DNA of 64,000 nt. Origin: an uncultured Thermoguttaceae bacterium. Its GTDB lineage: Bacteria > Planctomycetota > Planctomycetia > Pirellulales > Thermoguttaceae. The stretch covers positions 1-64,000 of the forward strand of contig CALFBP010000045.1 in NCBI GenBank assembly GCA_937951625.1. The letters run 5' to 3'. Positions 46,561 through 56,758 of the stretch are shown here, piece after piece. The first letter of the stretch is position 1, and each line of letters opens with the position of its first letter. The notes under the pieces are model-generated. The model was not told the origin of the DNA. It saw only the letters and a program-made list of their open reading frames with translations, and ran no database searches. The position numbers and the translations under genes are program-made.

Positions 46561-47730
46561 TCACGGTGTGGACCGGGGGGCGCTGTCTTTCAGCCAGCAG
46601 GTGAGGAATCGCACGCCACTCTCCACCCGGGCTTCGTGGCCGCCCTCGTGGAGGTCCATTTCTATCCGCTCGGCTATGCCTAGCTTTTTATAATGTTCGC
46701 GTGCCGCCTCGAACTCCTCGATCACTTGCGGCCAGTGGGCGATCTTGTCTTCCTTGCCGGTCTGGATCAGCAGGGGTCGCGGGCAGATCAAGCTCACTAG
46801 GTCGGCGTCGCTGAATTCGGTGAGCCAGCCGTGGAAGAAAGCATGTTCTTCCTTGGTCTCCAGGAAGCAGCTATAGCGGGGATCGGGGACGGCCATCTTG
46901 TTGCGGCGGTGATTGAACCAGGCGCACACCACGCCCGCCTTGATCCGCGGCTCTAACGGCATCCAAAACATCGTGGCCAAACCGCCGAGCGACACACCCC
47001 ACATGCCGATGCGGTCCTTGTCGATCCGCGGATCTTGCGTCACTTCATCCAATAGTCGTTGCAAACGGGCCAATTCGATGCCCGGTAGGCTCGTCTCGGC
47101 CAGGCGGCAAAGCCGCTCGACGCGATTGCGGCGATCCATGCCCAACAGGTTCATCGGAGCTAAAACCGCGAAGCCCGACTTGATCAATTGGCGGGCGAAG
47201 CTGTGGTAAGCGTCGCCTTCGTCGGCCAGCCCGAAGGTCCGCTCGGGAAAACTGCTAATGCCGTGCTGGGCAATCACCAAGGGCACGGGCCGTTCGGCAC
47301 TGGCCTCGCCCGGCACGGCCAACACGGCCTCCGCAGTCAGTGGTCCCAGCGGCAGCGTCAGCCATTCGGCCTTCAGGTCGGCCAGCGGTTCGCACGGCCG
47401 TCGGCCGAGGGGGCCACTCTTGGTCAGCGGCGGCGGGTTGAGGACCCGCAGCCAGCGGGCCCGATTCGGGGCCACGCTCTGCACCAAGGCTTCAGGGCTC
47501 GAGTAGTCCCGATGCCATGCCTTCGCGGCACGCGCGGGATAGTCCTCGACCAGCCAACGCCGCAGGTAGCCCTCCAACTGCTTGGCGTAGGCGTCGCTTC
47601 GCACCTCGATGGCCTTTTTGAGATCGCCACCAGGGGCGGGTCCGTCCGCGTGAGAAAAGCAAGCAACGCCGGCCGCAAACATGACGACGCCAAGAGCGAA
47701 CATCCCCAATGTTCTCACAAGCCACATCAT
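46561..47730 (-). CDS. Secreted alpha/beta hydrolase (acetylxylan-esterase / dienelactone-hydrolase-like)
   Basis: The 389-residue product has a signal peptide (MMWLVRTLGMFALGVVMFAA...). The alpha/beta-hydrolase core has an oxyanion-region VPLVIAQHGISSFPERTFG, the nucleophile elbow GMWGVSLGGLA, a later acidic residue after PLLIQTGKEDKI, and His in EGGHEARVE. It matches the second, intact half of the tandem hydrolase at 41531-43741 in style, but the two are distinct. Probable substrate: ester groups on polysaccharides or other extracellular esters. It is divergent from the GH5-like gene. Confidence 0.8.
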   Translation of the reverse strand: MMWLVRTLGMFALGVVMFAAGVACFSHADGPAPGGDLKKAIEVRSDAYAKQLEGYLRRWLVEDYPARAAKAWHRDYSSPEALVQSVAPNRARWLRVLNPPPLTKSGPLGRRPCEPLADLKAEWLTLPLGPLTAEAVLAVPGEASAERPVPLVIAQHGISSFPERTFGLADEGDAYHSFARQLIKSGFAVLAPMNLLGMDRRNRVERLCRLAETSLPGIELARLQRLLDEVTQDPRIDKDRIGMWGVSLGGLATMFWMPLEPRIKAGVVCAWFNHRRNKMAVPDPRYSCFLETKEEHAFFHGWLTEFSDADLVSLICPRPLLIQTGKEDKIAHWPQVIEEFEAAREHYKKLGIAERIEMDLHEGGHEARVESGVRFLTCWLKDSAPRSTP

Positions 47731-48147
47731 CGCAACTCCCTCCCAAACAAGTCGTGAACTGACATTTCGTTGCCGCCAATGTAGGGCCTAAGAAGCTGAG
47801 CCGCCACCATGCGAAGCGGACCTCAAGGGTACATCGCGGTGGCGGAGTCGCAAGGCGAGCCGGTCAAGGGATAAAGCCCGAGTCCCGGAGATGATCACCG
47901 CACGATGGCAAGCCGCCCATTGCGTGGGGGCTCAGCCAGGCGTATCTTCGCAAATACTTCGGGAATGGCATGCGCCGATGCTCACCTGCCGGCAGGGTGT
48001 CGCATCGAAAATCCTCGCAATAGACAAGTAGAGCAAAGACACGCAGCCAGTCAGCCGTCTCGACGCGAGGCGAGATAGCCTGCCGAGGTCGTGTTGGGGG
48101 TTCGACGGTAGGCCGATTTCAAGGTCGTGACCACGGGAGACGACGGC
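47731..48147. other. Divergent intergenic region, esterase / GH5-like gene
   Basis: 417 bases expected to hold the promoters of both secreted-enzyme genes; no strong hexamer pair or operator recognised. Confidence 0.5.
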
Positions 48148-50982
48148 ATGATGGCAAGATCGCGGGAAATGCTTGGAATCGTCACGCTGCTGGCCATCCT
48201 GGGCAGCCGTGGGTTCGTGAGAGCAGGTGAGACCCGACCGTTCATCGTTTACGGGGCCGGAAAAGCTGATCTGGTCGTGACCCGCGATGGAGAGGAATAC
48301 TTGCGATTCGGTCTGGCCGCCTGGGGGCCGAACTGGGCCTGGGCCGGCTTGGAAGGCACGGCGAAAAGCGACCAAGGCGCCGCGGCTACCTCGCTCACCG
48401 CGAAAATCCGCGGCACGGCAACGCCCGTGCGGATCGACTTCCGTGCCTCGCAGCCCGCTGTCAACCGGATTCAGCTTGAGTATGCGGTTCGGGCCGAGGC
48501 CGACCTGAGTTTGACGCTGATCGCTGCGGAATTGACGCCGGGCAAGCAGTTCCACGGCCGCGAGGTGGTGGTCCTCTCCGAGGGGCGCGAGGGCCGCGTC
48601 CCGTGTCCTTTCGGCCGACGCGGATTGGGAAATCAAGTGGAAACGGTCCGCCTGAGCGACCCGCACGGTGCGACGGCCATTCTCCGATTCGACCCGCCAT
48701 GCGAGATCGCCTCGGATGGCGCCGCACGCATCATCCTGGCCAAAGACAAGCTCTCCGCAGACCAGCCGCGGCGATTAACCATCACGGTCGAGTTGCCTCA
48801 GCCCGCCCAGTTTTATCCCACCGCCGCGGAAGTTCCCGACGAACCGGGAATCGAGGCGTGGTATCCATGGCGGGCTACCGGCGATCCAGGACCCAGCGTG
48901 ATCGGCCTGGAGGACTGGCTGGATCGTCCGGCGGGCAAGCACGGGAGGATTCAACGCCGCGGCGACGCGCTCGTTTACAACGACCGGCCGATCAAGCTCT
49001 GGGGCCTCAATCTCTGCTACCAGGCCTGCGCCCCGGAAAAGGAGCTGGCCGAGCGGCGCGCGGCGTTCTACCGCAAGTACGGGATCAACGCGGTTCGGCT
49101 CCATAAGTTCGCCGATGGACCAGGTTGGGCGGGAATCCAAGCCAAACACAGTTGCGTGGAGTTCGATCCCCAGGCCCTGGATCGCATGGATTACCAAATC
49201 GCCAAGTTCAAGGAGGCAGGCATTTTCGTCAAATTGTCCGCGCATTTCGGCACGCTGAAGCTCGGCCCCGCCGACAAGCAATATGTTCCTTATCTCGAAG
49301 AATTCGGCGACCCGCGCGGCAACAATCAGCGGGTCGAGACGCCTCACAGTGCGATCCATTACTCGCCCGAACTGCAACGCCTCCAGGCGATGCAAATGGT
49401 CAATCTGCTAAGGCACAAAAATCCATACACCGGCCTGACCTACGCCGAGGAGCCGGCCATCGCCTTCATCGAAATCATCAACGAGCAGAGCATTCTGTTT
49501 TTCACCTCGATGGCGCCGCTGAAAGCCAGCCCGACGCTCCGCAAACAGGTCGGCGAGCGATTCTGCAAGTGGCTTCGGCAGCGCTACGGCGATCAGGCCG
49601 GTCTGGAAAAGGCTTGGGGACGGCAGGCCCTCGACAGTTTCCAAGGCGATGGCTTCGACACTGGCGGCGAACGACTCGACAAGAACAACATCCTCCCGCT
49701 TGGCAATCCGTGGTTTTGGGACCCCCACCAGCTCCAAAGCTCCCAGGCTTTCCGTAAACGACGCCTCCTCGACACGTTGGCGTTTCTCTACGAACTTCAG
49801 GTCGAGTTTTACCAAAATTACGTGCAGACCCTCCGCGAGGCCGGATACCAGGGCGAGTTCGTCAGTTCGAATTGGCAGGCGGGTCGGGCGTTCAGCCATT
49901 TCGCCAACCTGCACGCGGATTGGCTGGTGGGAACGATTGATCGCCACAATTACTTCGGCGGCAAGCGGGCCAACGCCTCGATGCTCGCTCGGGCCGGGTC
50001 TGGAATGCTCAGCAGCGGCATGCAACAGGTGGCCGATCGCCCCTTCATGCTCTCGGAATGGATTCACGTGTTTCCCAACGAGTGGGGCGCAGAGGGGCCT
50101 GCGATCATCGCAGCCTATGGCCTGGGGCTGCAAGGTTGGGATGTCTCGTTCCTCTTCCAAAATGGCGACGACGGACACTTCAGCGATCGGCTGGGGCGTC
50201 AGGCCTGGGACGTAATGGTCCCGCAAATCCTCGGCCTCTTTCCTGCCGTGGCGCGCCAAGTCCACCGCGGCGACGTTCTCCAGGCCAGTAAAGTCGCCGA
50301 GCGTCGCGTCCACGTGCCCTCGCTGTTTGAAGGAAAGCTGGGCTTCGACGACCGCGTGGCCCAAGGTTACGACGACAAGGAATTGGACAGCGGTCAAGTC
50401 CCTGCCCGGTCTTTGGCGGTCGTGAGAAGCGTCGTCGCCTTTACCGACGCCTACGCCGATACGCCATCTTTCGATCTGAAACCTTACGAAACCCAAGGGC
50501 AAATGGTCGCGTCTACGGGTCAGCTTCGTTGGAAAGAGGCGGAGGGCTCAGGGGGAGGATTTTTCACCATGGACACCCCGGGCACCAAGGCCGTGGTGGG
50601 CTTCGCCGCCGGCCAGAAGGCCCAGCTCGATCCGGTGGTCGTCGAACCGCAAAGCAAGTTCGCCGCGGTGTATGTCACGGCCCGCCAACGTGACGCCACA
50701 ATAGATTCTGCACGAGAACTGTTGATCGTGGCCATCGGTCGGGCACGAAACACGGGCATGAAGTTCTCGCCGGACGGCGACCAGATGCTTGACCCTGGCA
50801 ATCCCCCGATCCTCATGGAACCTGTCAAGGCCGTCATCACGCTCCGCAAGAGCGGCGTCCCGAGAGTTTTTGTCCTCGATCACGACGGCAAACTGACCGA
50901 TCGGCAAATCCCCGTGGAAAACAGCACGATCACGATCGACGGAGGGCGTGACAAGAGCCCCTATTACTTGATACGATACTGA
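48148..50982 (+). CDS. Large secreted glycoside hydrolase, GH5/GH-A clan-like barrel
   Basis: A 944-residue exported protein (signal peptide about residues 1-26). Residues ~30-240 form an N-terminal beta-domain. A TIM-barrel-like region follows (~270-680), with RPIKLWGLNLCYQAC at its start, HKFADGPGWAG, FIEIINEQS (candidate acid/base E446) and FMLSEWIHVF (candidate nucleophile E637), the pair expected of clan GH-A enzymes. The C-terminal ~250 residues are beta-rich. The polysaccharide substrate is unknown. It is the first gene of a probable three-gene unit with the sialate O-acetylesterase-like and malectin genes (gaps 33 and 113 bases). ATG 48148 with GGGAGA upstream. Confidence 0.75.
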   Translation: MMARSREMLGIVTLLAILGSRGFVRAGETRPFIVYGAGKADLVVTRDGEEYLRFGLAAWGPNWAWAGLEGTAKSDQGAAATSLTAKIRGTATPVRIDFRASQPAVNRIQLEYAVRAEADLSLTLIAAELTPGKQFHGREVVVLSEGREGRVPCPFGRRGLGNQVETVRLSDPHGATAILRFDPPCEIASDGAARIILAKDKLSADQPRRLTITVELPQPAQFYPTAAEVPDEPGIEAWYPWRATGDPGPSVIGLEDWLDRPAGKHGRIQRRGDALVYNDRPIKLWGLNLCYQACAPEKELAERRAAFYRKYGINAVRLHKFADGPGWAGIQAKHSCVEFDPQALDRMDYQIAKFKEAGIFVKLSAHFGTLKLGPADKQYVPYLEEFGDPRGNNQRVETPHSAIHYSPELQRLQAMQMVNLLRHKNPYTGLTYAEEPAIAFIEIINEQSILFFTSMAPLKASPTLRKQVGERFCKWLRQRYGDQAGLEKAWGRQALDSFQGDGFDTGGERLDKNNILPLGNPWFWDPHQLQSSQAFRKRRLLDTLAFLYELQVEFYQNYVQTLREAGYQGEFVSSNWQAGRAFSHFANLHADWLVGTIDRHNYFGGKRANASMLARAGSGMLSSGMQQVADRPFMLSEWIHVFPNEWGAEGPAIIAAYGLGLQGWDVSFLFQNGDDGHFSDRLGRQAWDVMVPQILGLFPAVARQVHRGDVLQASKVAERRVHVPSLFEGKLGFDDRVAQGYDDKELDSGQVPARSLAVVRSVVAFTDAYADTPSFDLKPYETQGQMVASTGQLRWKEAEGSGGGFFTMDTPGTKAVVGFAAGQKAQLDPVVVEPQSKFAAVYVTARQRDATIDSARELLIVAIGRARNTGMKFSPDGDQMLDPGNPPILMEPVKAVITLRKSGVPRVFVLDHDGKLTDRQIPVENSTITIDGGRDKSPYYLIRY

Positions 50983-51015
50983 ACTTGGTTGGACTCCCTC
51001 GGTGAAAGGACCTCG

Positions 51016-52368
51016 ATGATGAAACGCCTCGTACAAATTTTAGTGATTGGTGTAATCGGCTGGGCGGGATCGGATGCATCGTTGGTTCGGGCCGACGTCA
51101 AGCTTCCCGCGGTATTCAATCACCACATGGTACTTCAGCAAGGGCAACCCCTGGTGGTGTGGGGTTGGGCCGATCCCGGCGAAGCGGTGAGCGTGGCTCT
51201 GGACTCGCACAGCGCCCAGGTCACCGCGGATGCGAGCGGCGACTGGAGAGTCACCCTGCCTGCCGTCCAAGCCGACGGCAAACCGCACCGGCTGATCGTT
51301 AGCGGCAAAAACAAGATCGAGTTGGACGATGTCTTGATCGGCGAGGTCTGGCTAGGTTCCGGTCAATCGAACATGGAATGGCCGTTGGCTGCGACTCACG
51401 GGGCCCAGGAGGCGATCGCCGCCGCCCAACATCCTCAAATCCGCCTGTTCCATGTACCCAAGGTCCAAACCGAGGAACCGGCCAAGGACGTGAAGGCGGA
51501 ATGGAAGGCTTGCACTCCGCAAACGATCCCCCATTTTTCCGCCGTGCTGTACTATTTCGGACTGCGGCTCCATAAGGAGCTGAACGTTCCGGTGGGGCTG
51601 ATCAACGACTCGTGGGGCGGCTCGCCGATCGAGGCGTGGCTGGCATCGGGGGGGCAGTCGGGCAAGATGTATAACGGCATGATCGCCCCCGTGAAGCCGT
51701 TCGCCCTGCGCGGCGTGATCTGGTATCAAGGCGAGTCCAACGTCTCCAACGGCCTGGCCTACTTCAACAAGATGCAGGCGCTCATCGAAGGCTGGCGCAA
51801 GGCCTGGGGATACGATTTTCCCTTCTACTTCGTGCAGATCGCTCCTTGGTCGGGCTATGCTCCCGGCGCGTTGCCGCCGTTGTGGGAGGCCCAGGTGGCG
51901 AGTCTCAAGATCCCCGGCACGGGCATGGCCGTGGTCACTGACCTGGTGGACGACATCAAAGATATTCACCCGCGGAATAAGTTGGACGTGGGCAACCGCC
52001 TGGCCCTTTGGGCCCTTGCGAAGACCTATGGCAAGAAAGACCTCGTTTTCTCCGGCCCGCTCTACCGCTCGATGACCATCGAGGGGAATAAGATACGGCT
52101 GAGTTTCGCCCACGTGGGCAAGGGGTTGAAATCCCGCGACGGCAAGCCGCTGTCCGAGTTCGAGATCGCCGGGGCCGACGGGAAGTTCGTGCCGGCCGAA
52201 GCCGTTATCGACGGGCCGACGGTTGTGGTCCAAAGCAAGGACGTGGCTGAGCCGAAGCACGTCCGCTTCGGCTGGCACAACACGGCCAATCCCAATCTGG
52301 TGAATTCGGAGGGCCTGCCCGCCTCGCCATTCCAAAGCAACAACTGGCAGGGGGGCACTGGCGAGTAG
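51016..52368 (+). CDS. Secreted sialate O-acetylesterase-like SGNH hydrolase
   Basis: Removes O-acetyl groups from sugars; this family (PF03629-like) was first described on sialic acids but many bacterial members act on plant or algal polysaccharides. The 450-residue protein has a signal peptide (1-26), then a beta-domain starting VKLPAVFNHHMVLQQGQPLV. The SGNH blocks are WLGSGQSNMEW (block I, S118), NDSWGGSPIEAW (block II), GVIWYQGESN (block III) and the late His in DIHPRNKLDVGNRLAL. It lies between the GH5-like and malectin genes, as an accessory enzyme would. The ATG at 51016 follows AAAGGA; the next codon is also ATG. Confidence 0.88.
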   Translation: MMKRLVQILVIGVIGWAGSDASLVRADVKLPAVFNHHMVLQQGQPLVVWGWADPGEAVSVALDSHSAQVTADASGDWRVTLPAVQADGKPHRLIVSGKNKIELDDVLIGEVWLGSGQSNMEWPLAATHGAQEAIAAAQHPQIRLFHVPKVQTEEPAKDVKAEWKACTPQTIPHFSAVLYYFGLRLHKELNVPVGLINDSWGGSPIEAWLASGGQSGKMYNGMIAPVKPFALRGVIWYQGESNVSNGLAYFNKMQALIEGWRKAWGYDFPFYFVQIAPWSGYAPGALPPLWEAQVASLKIPGTGMAVVTDLVDDIKDIHPRNKLDVGNRLALWALAKTYGKKDLVFSGPLYRSMTIEGNKIRLSFAHVGKGLKSRDGKPLSEFEIAGADGKFVPAEAVIDGPTVVVQSKDVAEPKHVRFGWHNTANPNLVNSEGLPASPFQSNNWQGGTGE

Positions 52369-52481
52369 ACAACTCGGCCCGCCCCCCCCACGCTGGCTCA
52401 CGGCTTCGCCGCGTGTCGGTTGTTGGGAAGAACCCCGCCCGTCGGGGAACCCTTTCTTTTTCCGACTTAGGAGCAATCGCC

Positions 52482-55400
52482 ATGAATAGCAAAGCTGTTT
52501 TCATCTTGGGCTGTCTGACGTGGATGGCGACGCCGGGCCTTTCGGCTCTGGCCGCTGAACCTGTCGCCCCGGCCGCCGTGGTTGCGGCAGCGGACAAAGA
52601 GGCCACCTTCGCCGAGCGACTGGCCGCTCAAGAGATCCGGCGTTATTACTATGTCCGCACTGGCCGCCTCGTGCCGATCGTGGAGAGGCTCGACGGAAAT
52701 GCCGAGGGGGCTTTCGTGGTGGTTGCCACGAAGTCGCGGGCCGTAGTGCAAGGTTTATTAAGCGAGAACGACCTGAGGTCTGCTGTTGCAGGCCTGGGAC
52801 CGGAGCAGTACCTGATCCGAGTCATCCGCCGCCACCATCCCGCGGAGGGCACGCAGCGAGCCGCGACGGTTGTGTTGGTGGTGGGCGGCGATCCTGTAGG
52901 AACGCTCTACGGGGCCTATCGGCTGGTCGAGCAGATGGGCGTTCGGTTCTACCTGCACGGCGACGTGATTCCTGACACCCCCTTGCCGCCCGCCTTCGCG
53001 GTCTCGGAGGAGCACGGCAAGCCTTTGTTCGACCGCCGCGGCATCCAGCCGTTCCACGATTTTCCCGAAGGCCCCGATTGGTGGAATGTGGACGGCTACC
53101 GGGCCGTGCTCAGCCAATTGCCCAAGATGCGGATGAATTTCTTCGGCCTGCACACCTATCCCGAGGGTGGGGTTGGCCCTGAGCCGCTCGTTTGGATCGG
53201 CCCGCCCGACGACGCCTGGTACGATGTCTTCGTCAGACACTCCTATCCCGCGCGCCATTTCACGACCCTGAATGGCACGTGGGGCTATCGGGCGATGAAG
53301 ACGGGCGATTACCTCTTCGGCGCTTCCGCGATGTTCGACCGGAACGCCTTTGGCGTGGACTACATGCGCGGCATGTCCCCCTGGCCGAAAACGCCCGAGT
53401 CGGAAAATGAGTTATTCCATCGCATGGGCGTGGTATTGAAGGATGCCTTCCGCTGGGCGAAGTGGCTGGGGATCAAGACCTGCATCGGCACCGAAACTCC
53501 GCTCACCATCCCTACGCCGGTCAAGGAGCGGTTGAAGGCGGCGGGGAAGGACCCGGCCGATCCCGCCGTCGTGCAAGAAATTTACGAAGGGATGTTCCAG
53601 CGGATCATGAACGCCCATCCCTTGGACTATTATTGGTTCTGGACGCCCGAGGGCTGGACCTGGGAGCAGGTCACTCAGGAGCAAATCGACGCCACCTTGG
53701 CGGACCTGCGTGTGGCCATGGCGGCAGCCAAGAAGGTCAAGGCCCCGTTCACGTTGGCCACGTGCGGCTGGGTGCTTGGCCCACCCCAGCAACCGGCCCT
53801 GTTCGACAGCTTCTTGCCCAAGGACATGCCTATGAGCTGCATCAATCGGCAGGTGGGCCACGCCCCGGTTGAACCGGGCTTTGCCAAAGTTCAGGGCCGG
53901 CCAAAGTGGGCCATTCCGTGGCTGGAAGATGATCCCGCCCTGACTTCCGTGCAGCTTTGGGTTGGGCGGATGCGCAAAGACGCGGCCGATGCCCTCGCCT
54001 ACGGCTGCACCGGCCTGATGGGCATTCACTGGCGGACGCGGATTCTCGGTCCCAACGTGGCCGCCTTGGCCGCCGCGGCCTGGGACCAAACGACTTTCAA
54101 CCCGGCGCTCAACAGGGCAATCCAGCCGCCGAAATTGCCCGAGGGGCCGATCGGCGGCCAATTCGCGGCCTTCCCCAATAACCCCATCGCCGATACGGAG
54201 GATGACCCGCTCTATCAGACCGTGCGCTACAACACCGGCGGCTATGTGTTCGAGGTGCCGAACGGGACGTACACCGTCACACTCAAGTTCTGCGAGCCGT
54301 TCTATGATCGGCACCTTGCCCGAGTTTTCGGAACGAAGATCCAAGGCAAGCCAGTGATCGACACCCTCGACGTGTTCGCCGCGGTGGGAAAAAACAAGGC
54401 GTTGGATAAGACATTTCGGGACATTCCGGTCACCGAGGGTCGACTCCAAATCGAGTTTACGTACCAAATCGAGTTCCCCTGCATCGCGGCGATCGTGGTG
54501 GAAGGGCCGGTCACGAAAAAGATCAATTGCGGCGGCCCGGCTTACAAAGACTATCAAGCCGACTGGCCGCCGTCGTCGCACGATGGGCGGCCCGACCGGT
54601 ATCTGCCCGCCGACGACTTCTACGCCGATTGGTGCCGGGCGGAGTTTGGACCTGAGGTCGCCGAGGCGGCTGCCGCGCTTTTTGCCAAGATCGACTGCCA
54701 CATGCCCCGACCGATCGATTGGACCGACGGGCCCGGCGGGGTCCGTCCCGACTCCCGGCCGTGGGAAATCGTCAGCAAGGACTACGCCTTCGTCGACGAA
54801 TTCGCCCAGCTTCAGCAGCACGTGGTGGGCCCCGGCCAACGCGAGCGGTTCAACTATTGGCTGAACAACTTCCGGTATCTTCGGGCCGTGGCCCAAACCA
54901 ATTGCACCTGGGCCCAATTCAATGCCGCCATGGCCGAAGCCAAGGCCGAGAAAGACCCCGCCAAACAAAAGCAATTGGCTCGCGAAAAGGCCTTGCCCCT
55001 CCGCAAGACGTTGATCGCCCAGGTAACGGAGGCCCAACGGCACCTCTTTGCCACGGTGAGCAACATGGGCGAGTTGGGCATGGTGACCAATTGGCAGCAG
55101 CACAACTTCCCGGTCTTGCTTGGGCAACCGGGCGAAGAACTGGCCAAGCTGCTTGGCGAACCTTTACCGCAGGACGCCATGCCACCCAAAGGGTATCCCG
55201 ACCTCGAGCCGCACTTGTTCGTGCCTTACGTCCGCACCGCGATCGCAGAGGGCGAGCCGTGCCACTTGACGGCAATCTTGGTGGGCGTGCCTGAAAACGC
55301 GACCGTTCGGAATGCCCGCGTTCACTGGCGGACCTTGGGGACTGGCGCGTTCGCCGAACTGCCGCTGCGGCACGTTGCCCGGGCCGTGTATGAGGTCACT

Positions 55401-55538
55401 CTTCCGCCCGAGGCCTCCAAGGCCGACTTCGAGTATTACATCGAGGCAACGGTGGAAAACGCCCCGTCGCTGCGTTTCCCGGTCACCGCGCCCGCGAGGG
55501 CCCAGACGGTGGTGGTGATAAAAGACGGCAGAAATTGA
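52482..55538 (+). CDS. Large secreted alpha-glucuronidase-like (DUF4838-type) protein with malectin-like domain
   Basis: A 1018-residue exported protein (signal peptide about 1-24). Residues ~30-170 resemble the N-terminal domain of GH67/GH20-type enzymes (AAQEIRRYYYVRTGRLVPIV; VGGDPVGTLYGAYRLVEQMG). A DUF4838-like barrel with YYWFWTPEGWTWEQV follows (~185-560). A malectin-type carbohydrate-binding core is at ~577-675 (YVFEVPNGTYTVTLKFCEPF; VGKNKALDKTFRD). The family opening motif INCGGPAYKD comes after it (~681), an unusual order. Further helical and beta regions follow. Likely role: binding and cleaving uronic-acid-containing glycans. ATG 52482 has TAGGAG upstream. Confidence 0.7.
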   Translation: MNSKAVFILGCLTWMATPGLSALAAEPVAPAAVVAAADKEATFAERLAAQEIRRYYYVRTGRLVPIVERLDGNAEGAFVVVATKSRAVVQGLLSENDLRSAVAGLGPEQYLIRVIRRHHPAEGTQRAATVVLVVGGDPVGTLYGAYRLVEQMGVRFYLHGDVIPDTPLPPAFAVSEEHGKPLFDRRGIQPFHDFPEGPDWWNVDGYRAVLSQLPKMRMNFFGLHTYPEGGVGPEPLVWIGPPDDAWYDVFVRHSYPARHFTTLNGTWGYRAMKTGDYLFGASAMFDRNAFGVDYMRGMSPWPKTPESENELFHRMGVVLKDAFRWAKWLGIKTCIGTETPLTIPTPVKERLKAAGKDPADPAVVQEIYEGMFQRIMNAHPLDYYWFWTPEGWTWEQVTQEQIDATLADLRVAMAAAKKVKAPFTLATCGWVLGPPQQPALFDSFLPKDMPMSCINRQVGHAPVEPGFAKVQGRPKWAIPWLEDDPALTSVQLWVGRMRKDAADALAYGCTGLMGIHWRTRILGPNVAALAAAAWDQTTFNPALNRAIQPPKLPEGPIGGQFAAFPNNPIADTEDDPLYQTVRYNTGGYVFEVPNGTYTVTLKFCEPFYDRHLARVFGTKIQGKPVIDTLDVFAAVGKNKALDKTFRDIPVTEGRLQIEFTYQIEFPCIAAIVVEGPVTKKINCGGPAYKDYQADWPPSSHDGRPDRYLPADDFYADWCRAEFGPEVAEAAAALFAKIDCHMPRPIDWTDGPGGVRPDSRPWEIVSKDYAFVDEFAQLQQHVVGPGQRERFNYWLNNFRYLRAVAQTNCTWAQFNAAMAEAKAEKDPAKQKQLAREKALPLRKTLIAQVTEAQRHLFATVSNMGELGMVTNWQQHNFPVLLGQPGEELAKLLGEPLPQDAMPPKGYPDLEPHLFVPYVRTAIAEGEPCHLTAILVGVPENATVRNARVHWRTLGTGAFAELPLRHVARAVYEVTLPPEASKADFEYYIEATVENAPSLRFPVTAPARAQTVVVIKDGRN

Positions 55539-55700
55539 GAGGCAAGACCGGATTCCCACTAAAAACGCAGAAGCCGGTCAACCTCGCAAATTGCGGCGAC
55601 GCGATGTCAGCTTGGGAAACGACAGGGCGTGCGAACCTGGGGCGACTCGGTTCGCCAAATGAAAGACGTTCTGCGGTTCGTTTGACCCATGGATAGTGCG

Positions 55701-56351
55701 TCAGGCCGGGGCGCCGATGTCAAGGACGTGGACTTGCCCGGTGAAAAGTTGGGCGTGCGGGGCCTGAAAGCCGATCTTGGGGGCCACGAAGGTGCAGGTG
55801 TGGGCGGCGCGGATGGTATGAACGGAGGCCAGGCCCGTGTCGCAATCCAGCCCGCTGGGCAAGTCAATGGCCAATTTCGGCGCGGCCGCGGCGTTGAGTT
55901 GATCGATCACCGAGTCGAGCGGCGGTCGGGGCTCGCCGCGGGCGCCGGTGCCCAGCAAGGCGTCGACAATCCATGCCGCGTCCCGCAAGGCGGCATCCAA
56001 CGTCTCGGCGGAGTGCCCCTGCCCAAAGACCGTCATGGGGATTTTCATCTTCTCGACGATGCGGAAATTCACTCCCGCGTCGCCCGTCAACTCCTCAGGC
56101 CCCGCCCACACGAAAACGCGGACCGTGTAGCCCCGAAGGTGGAGGTGCCGGGCGACGACGAACCCGTCACCGGCGTTGTTCCCTTTGCCGCAACAGATCA
56201 CCACCGGGCCGGAGATACCGAGACGCTGTAGATGGTCCGCCACCCCGCGGCCAGCGTTTTCCATCAGCACCACGCCTGGGATTCCGTAATAGTCGATGGC
56301 GCGGCGGTCGATTTCGCGCGATTGCTCGCGGGTAACGTATCGGGTTGTCAT
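55701..56351 (-). CDS. nnrE: NAD(P)H-hydrate epimerase
   Basis: Repairs damaged NAD(P)HX by converting the R to the S epimer. The 216-residue product corresponds to the YjeF N-terminal domain alone: VVICCGKGNNAGDGFVVARH, WIVDALLGTGARGEPRPP and KLAIDLPSGLDCDTG. The dehydratase domain (NnrD) usually fused in E. coli is absent. The ATG at 56351 has GAGGAG at about 8 bases. It is a single gene set among secreted-enzyme genes, divergent from the GH172-like gene. Confidence 0.92.
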   Translation of the reverse strand: MTTRYVTREQSREIDRRAIDYYGIPGVVLMENAGRGVADHLQRLGISGPVVICCGKGNNAGDGFVVARHLHLRGYTVRVFVWAGPEELTGDAGVNFRIVEKMKIPMTVFGQGHSAETLDAALRDAAWIVDALLGTGARGEPRPPLDSVIDQLNAAAAPKLAIDLPSGLDCDTGLASVHTIRAAHTCTFVAPKIGFQAPHAQLFTGQVHVLDIGAPA

Positions 56352-56758
56352 CACGAAAGCTCCTCAAAAAAACGATCATGCCCATTGTAGCAACCGCCTT
56401 CTGTTCAAGGCACGGAGCGATCGCCTTGGACGGCACGGTGTCCTTGGGGGCGAATGGTGCGTCTGAGGTAAGACAAAAGAAGAAGGCATAGCGCTTGGGC
56501 TGGGCAAGCTCGGGATTTCGCAGAGGATGACCTGTCGGTTCGCCGACGTGGCTGGTTCGTCGCCTGGCGTAGCGCCGCCTTTACCGAGGTCTTGCCTTCG
56601 GCTATCATGACTTGGCTCGAAAAGGCGAAATGCGGTGTAACCTGACCATTTGCCGACGAACGCGAGGGCTACCCTTGACAAGATCCAAGGCTGCCAAAGC
56701 GGGCACCATCGTTGGGATACCGCCTCGCTGGAAATTTAACTTCAACCTAAGGAGACCA
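56352..56758. other. Divergent intergenic region nnrE / GH172-like gene
   Basis: About 400 bases. A TTGACA occurs at about 56676 but no -10 element lies at the right distance. No gene supported. Confidence 0.5.
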
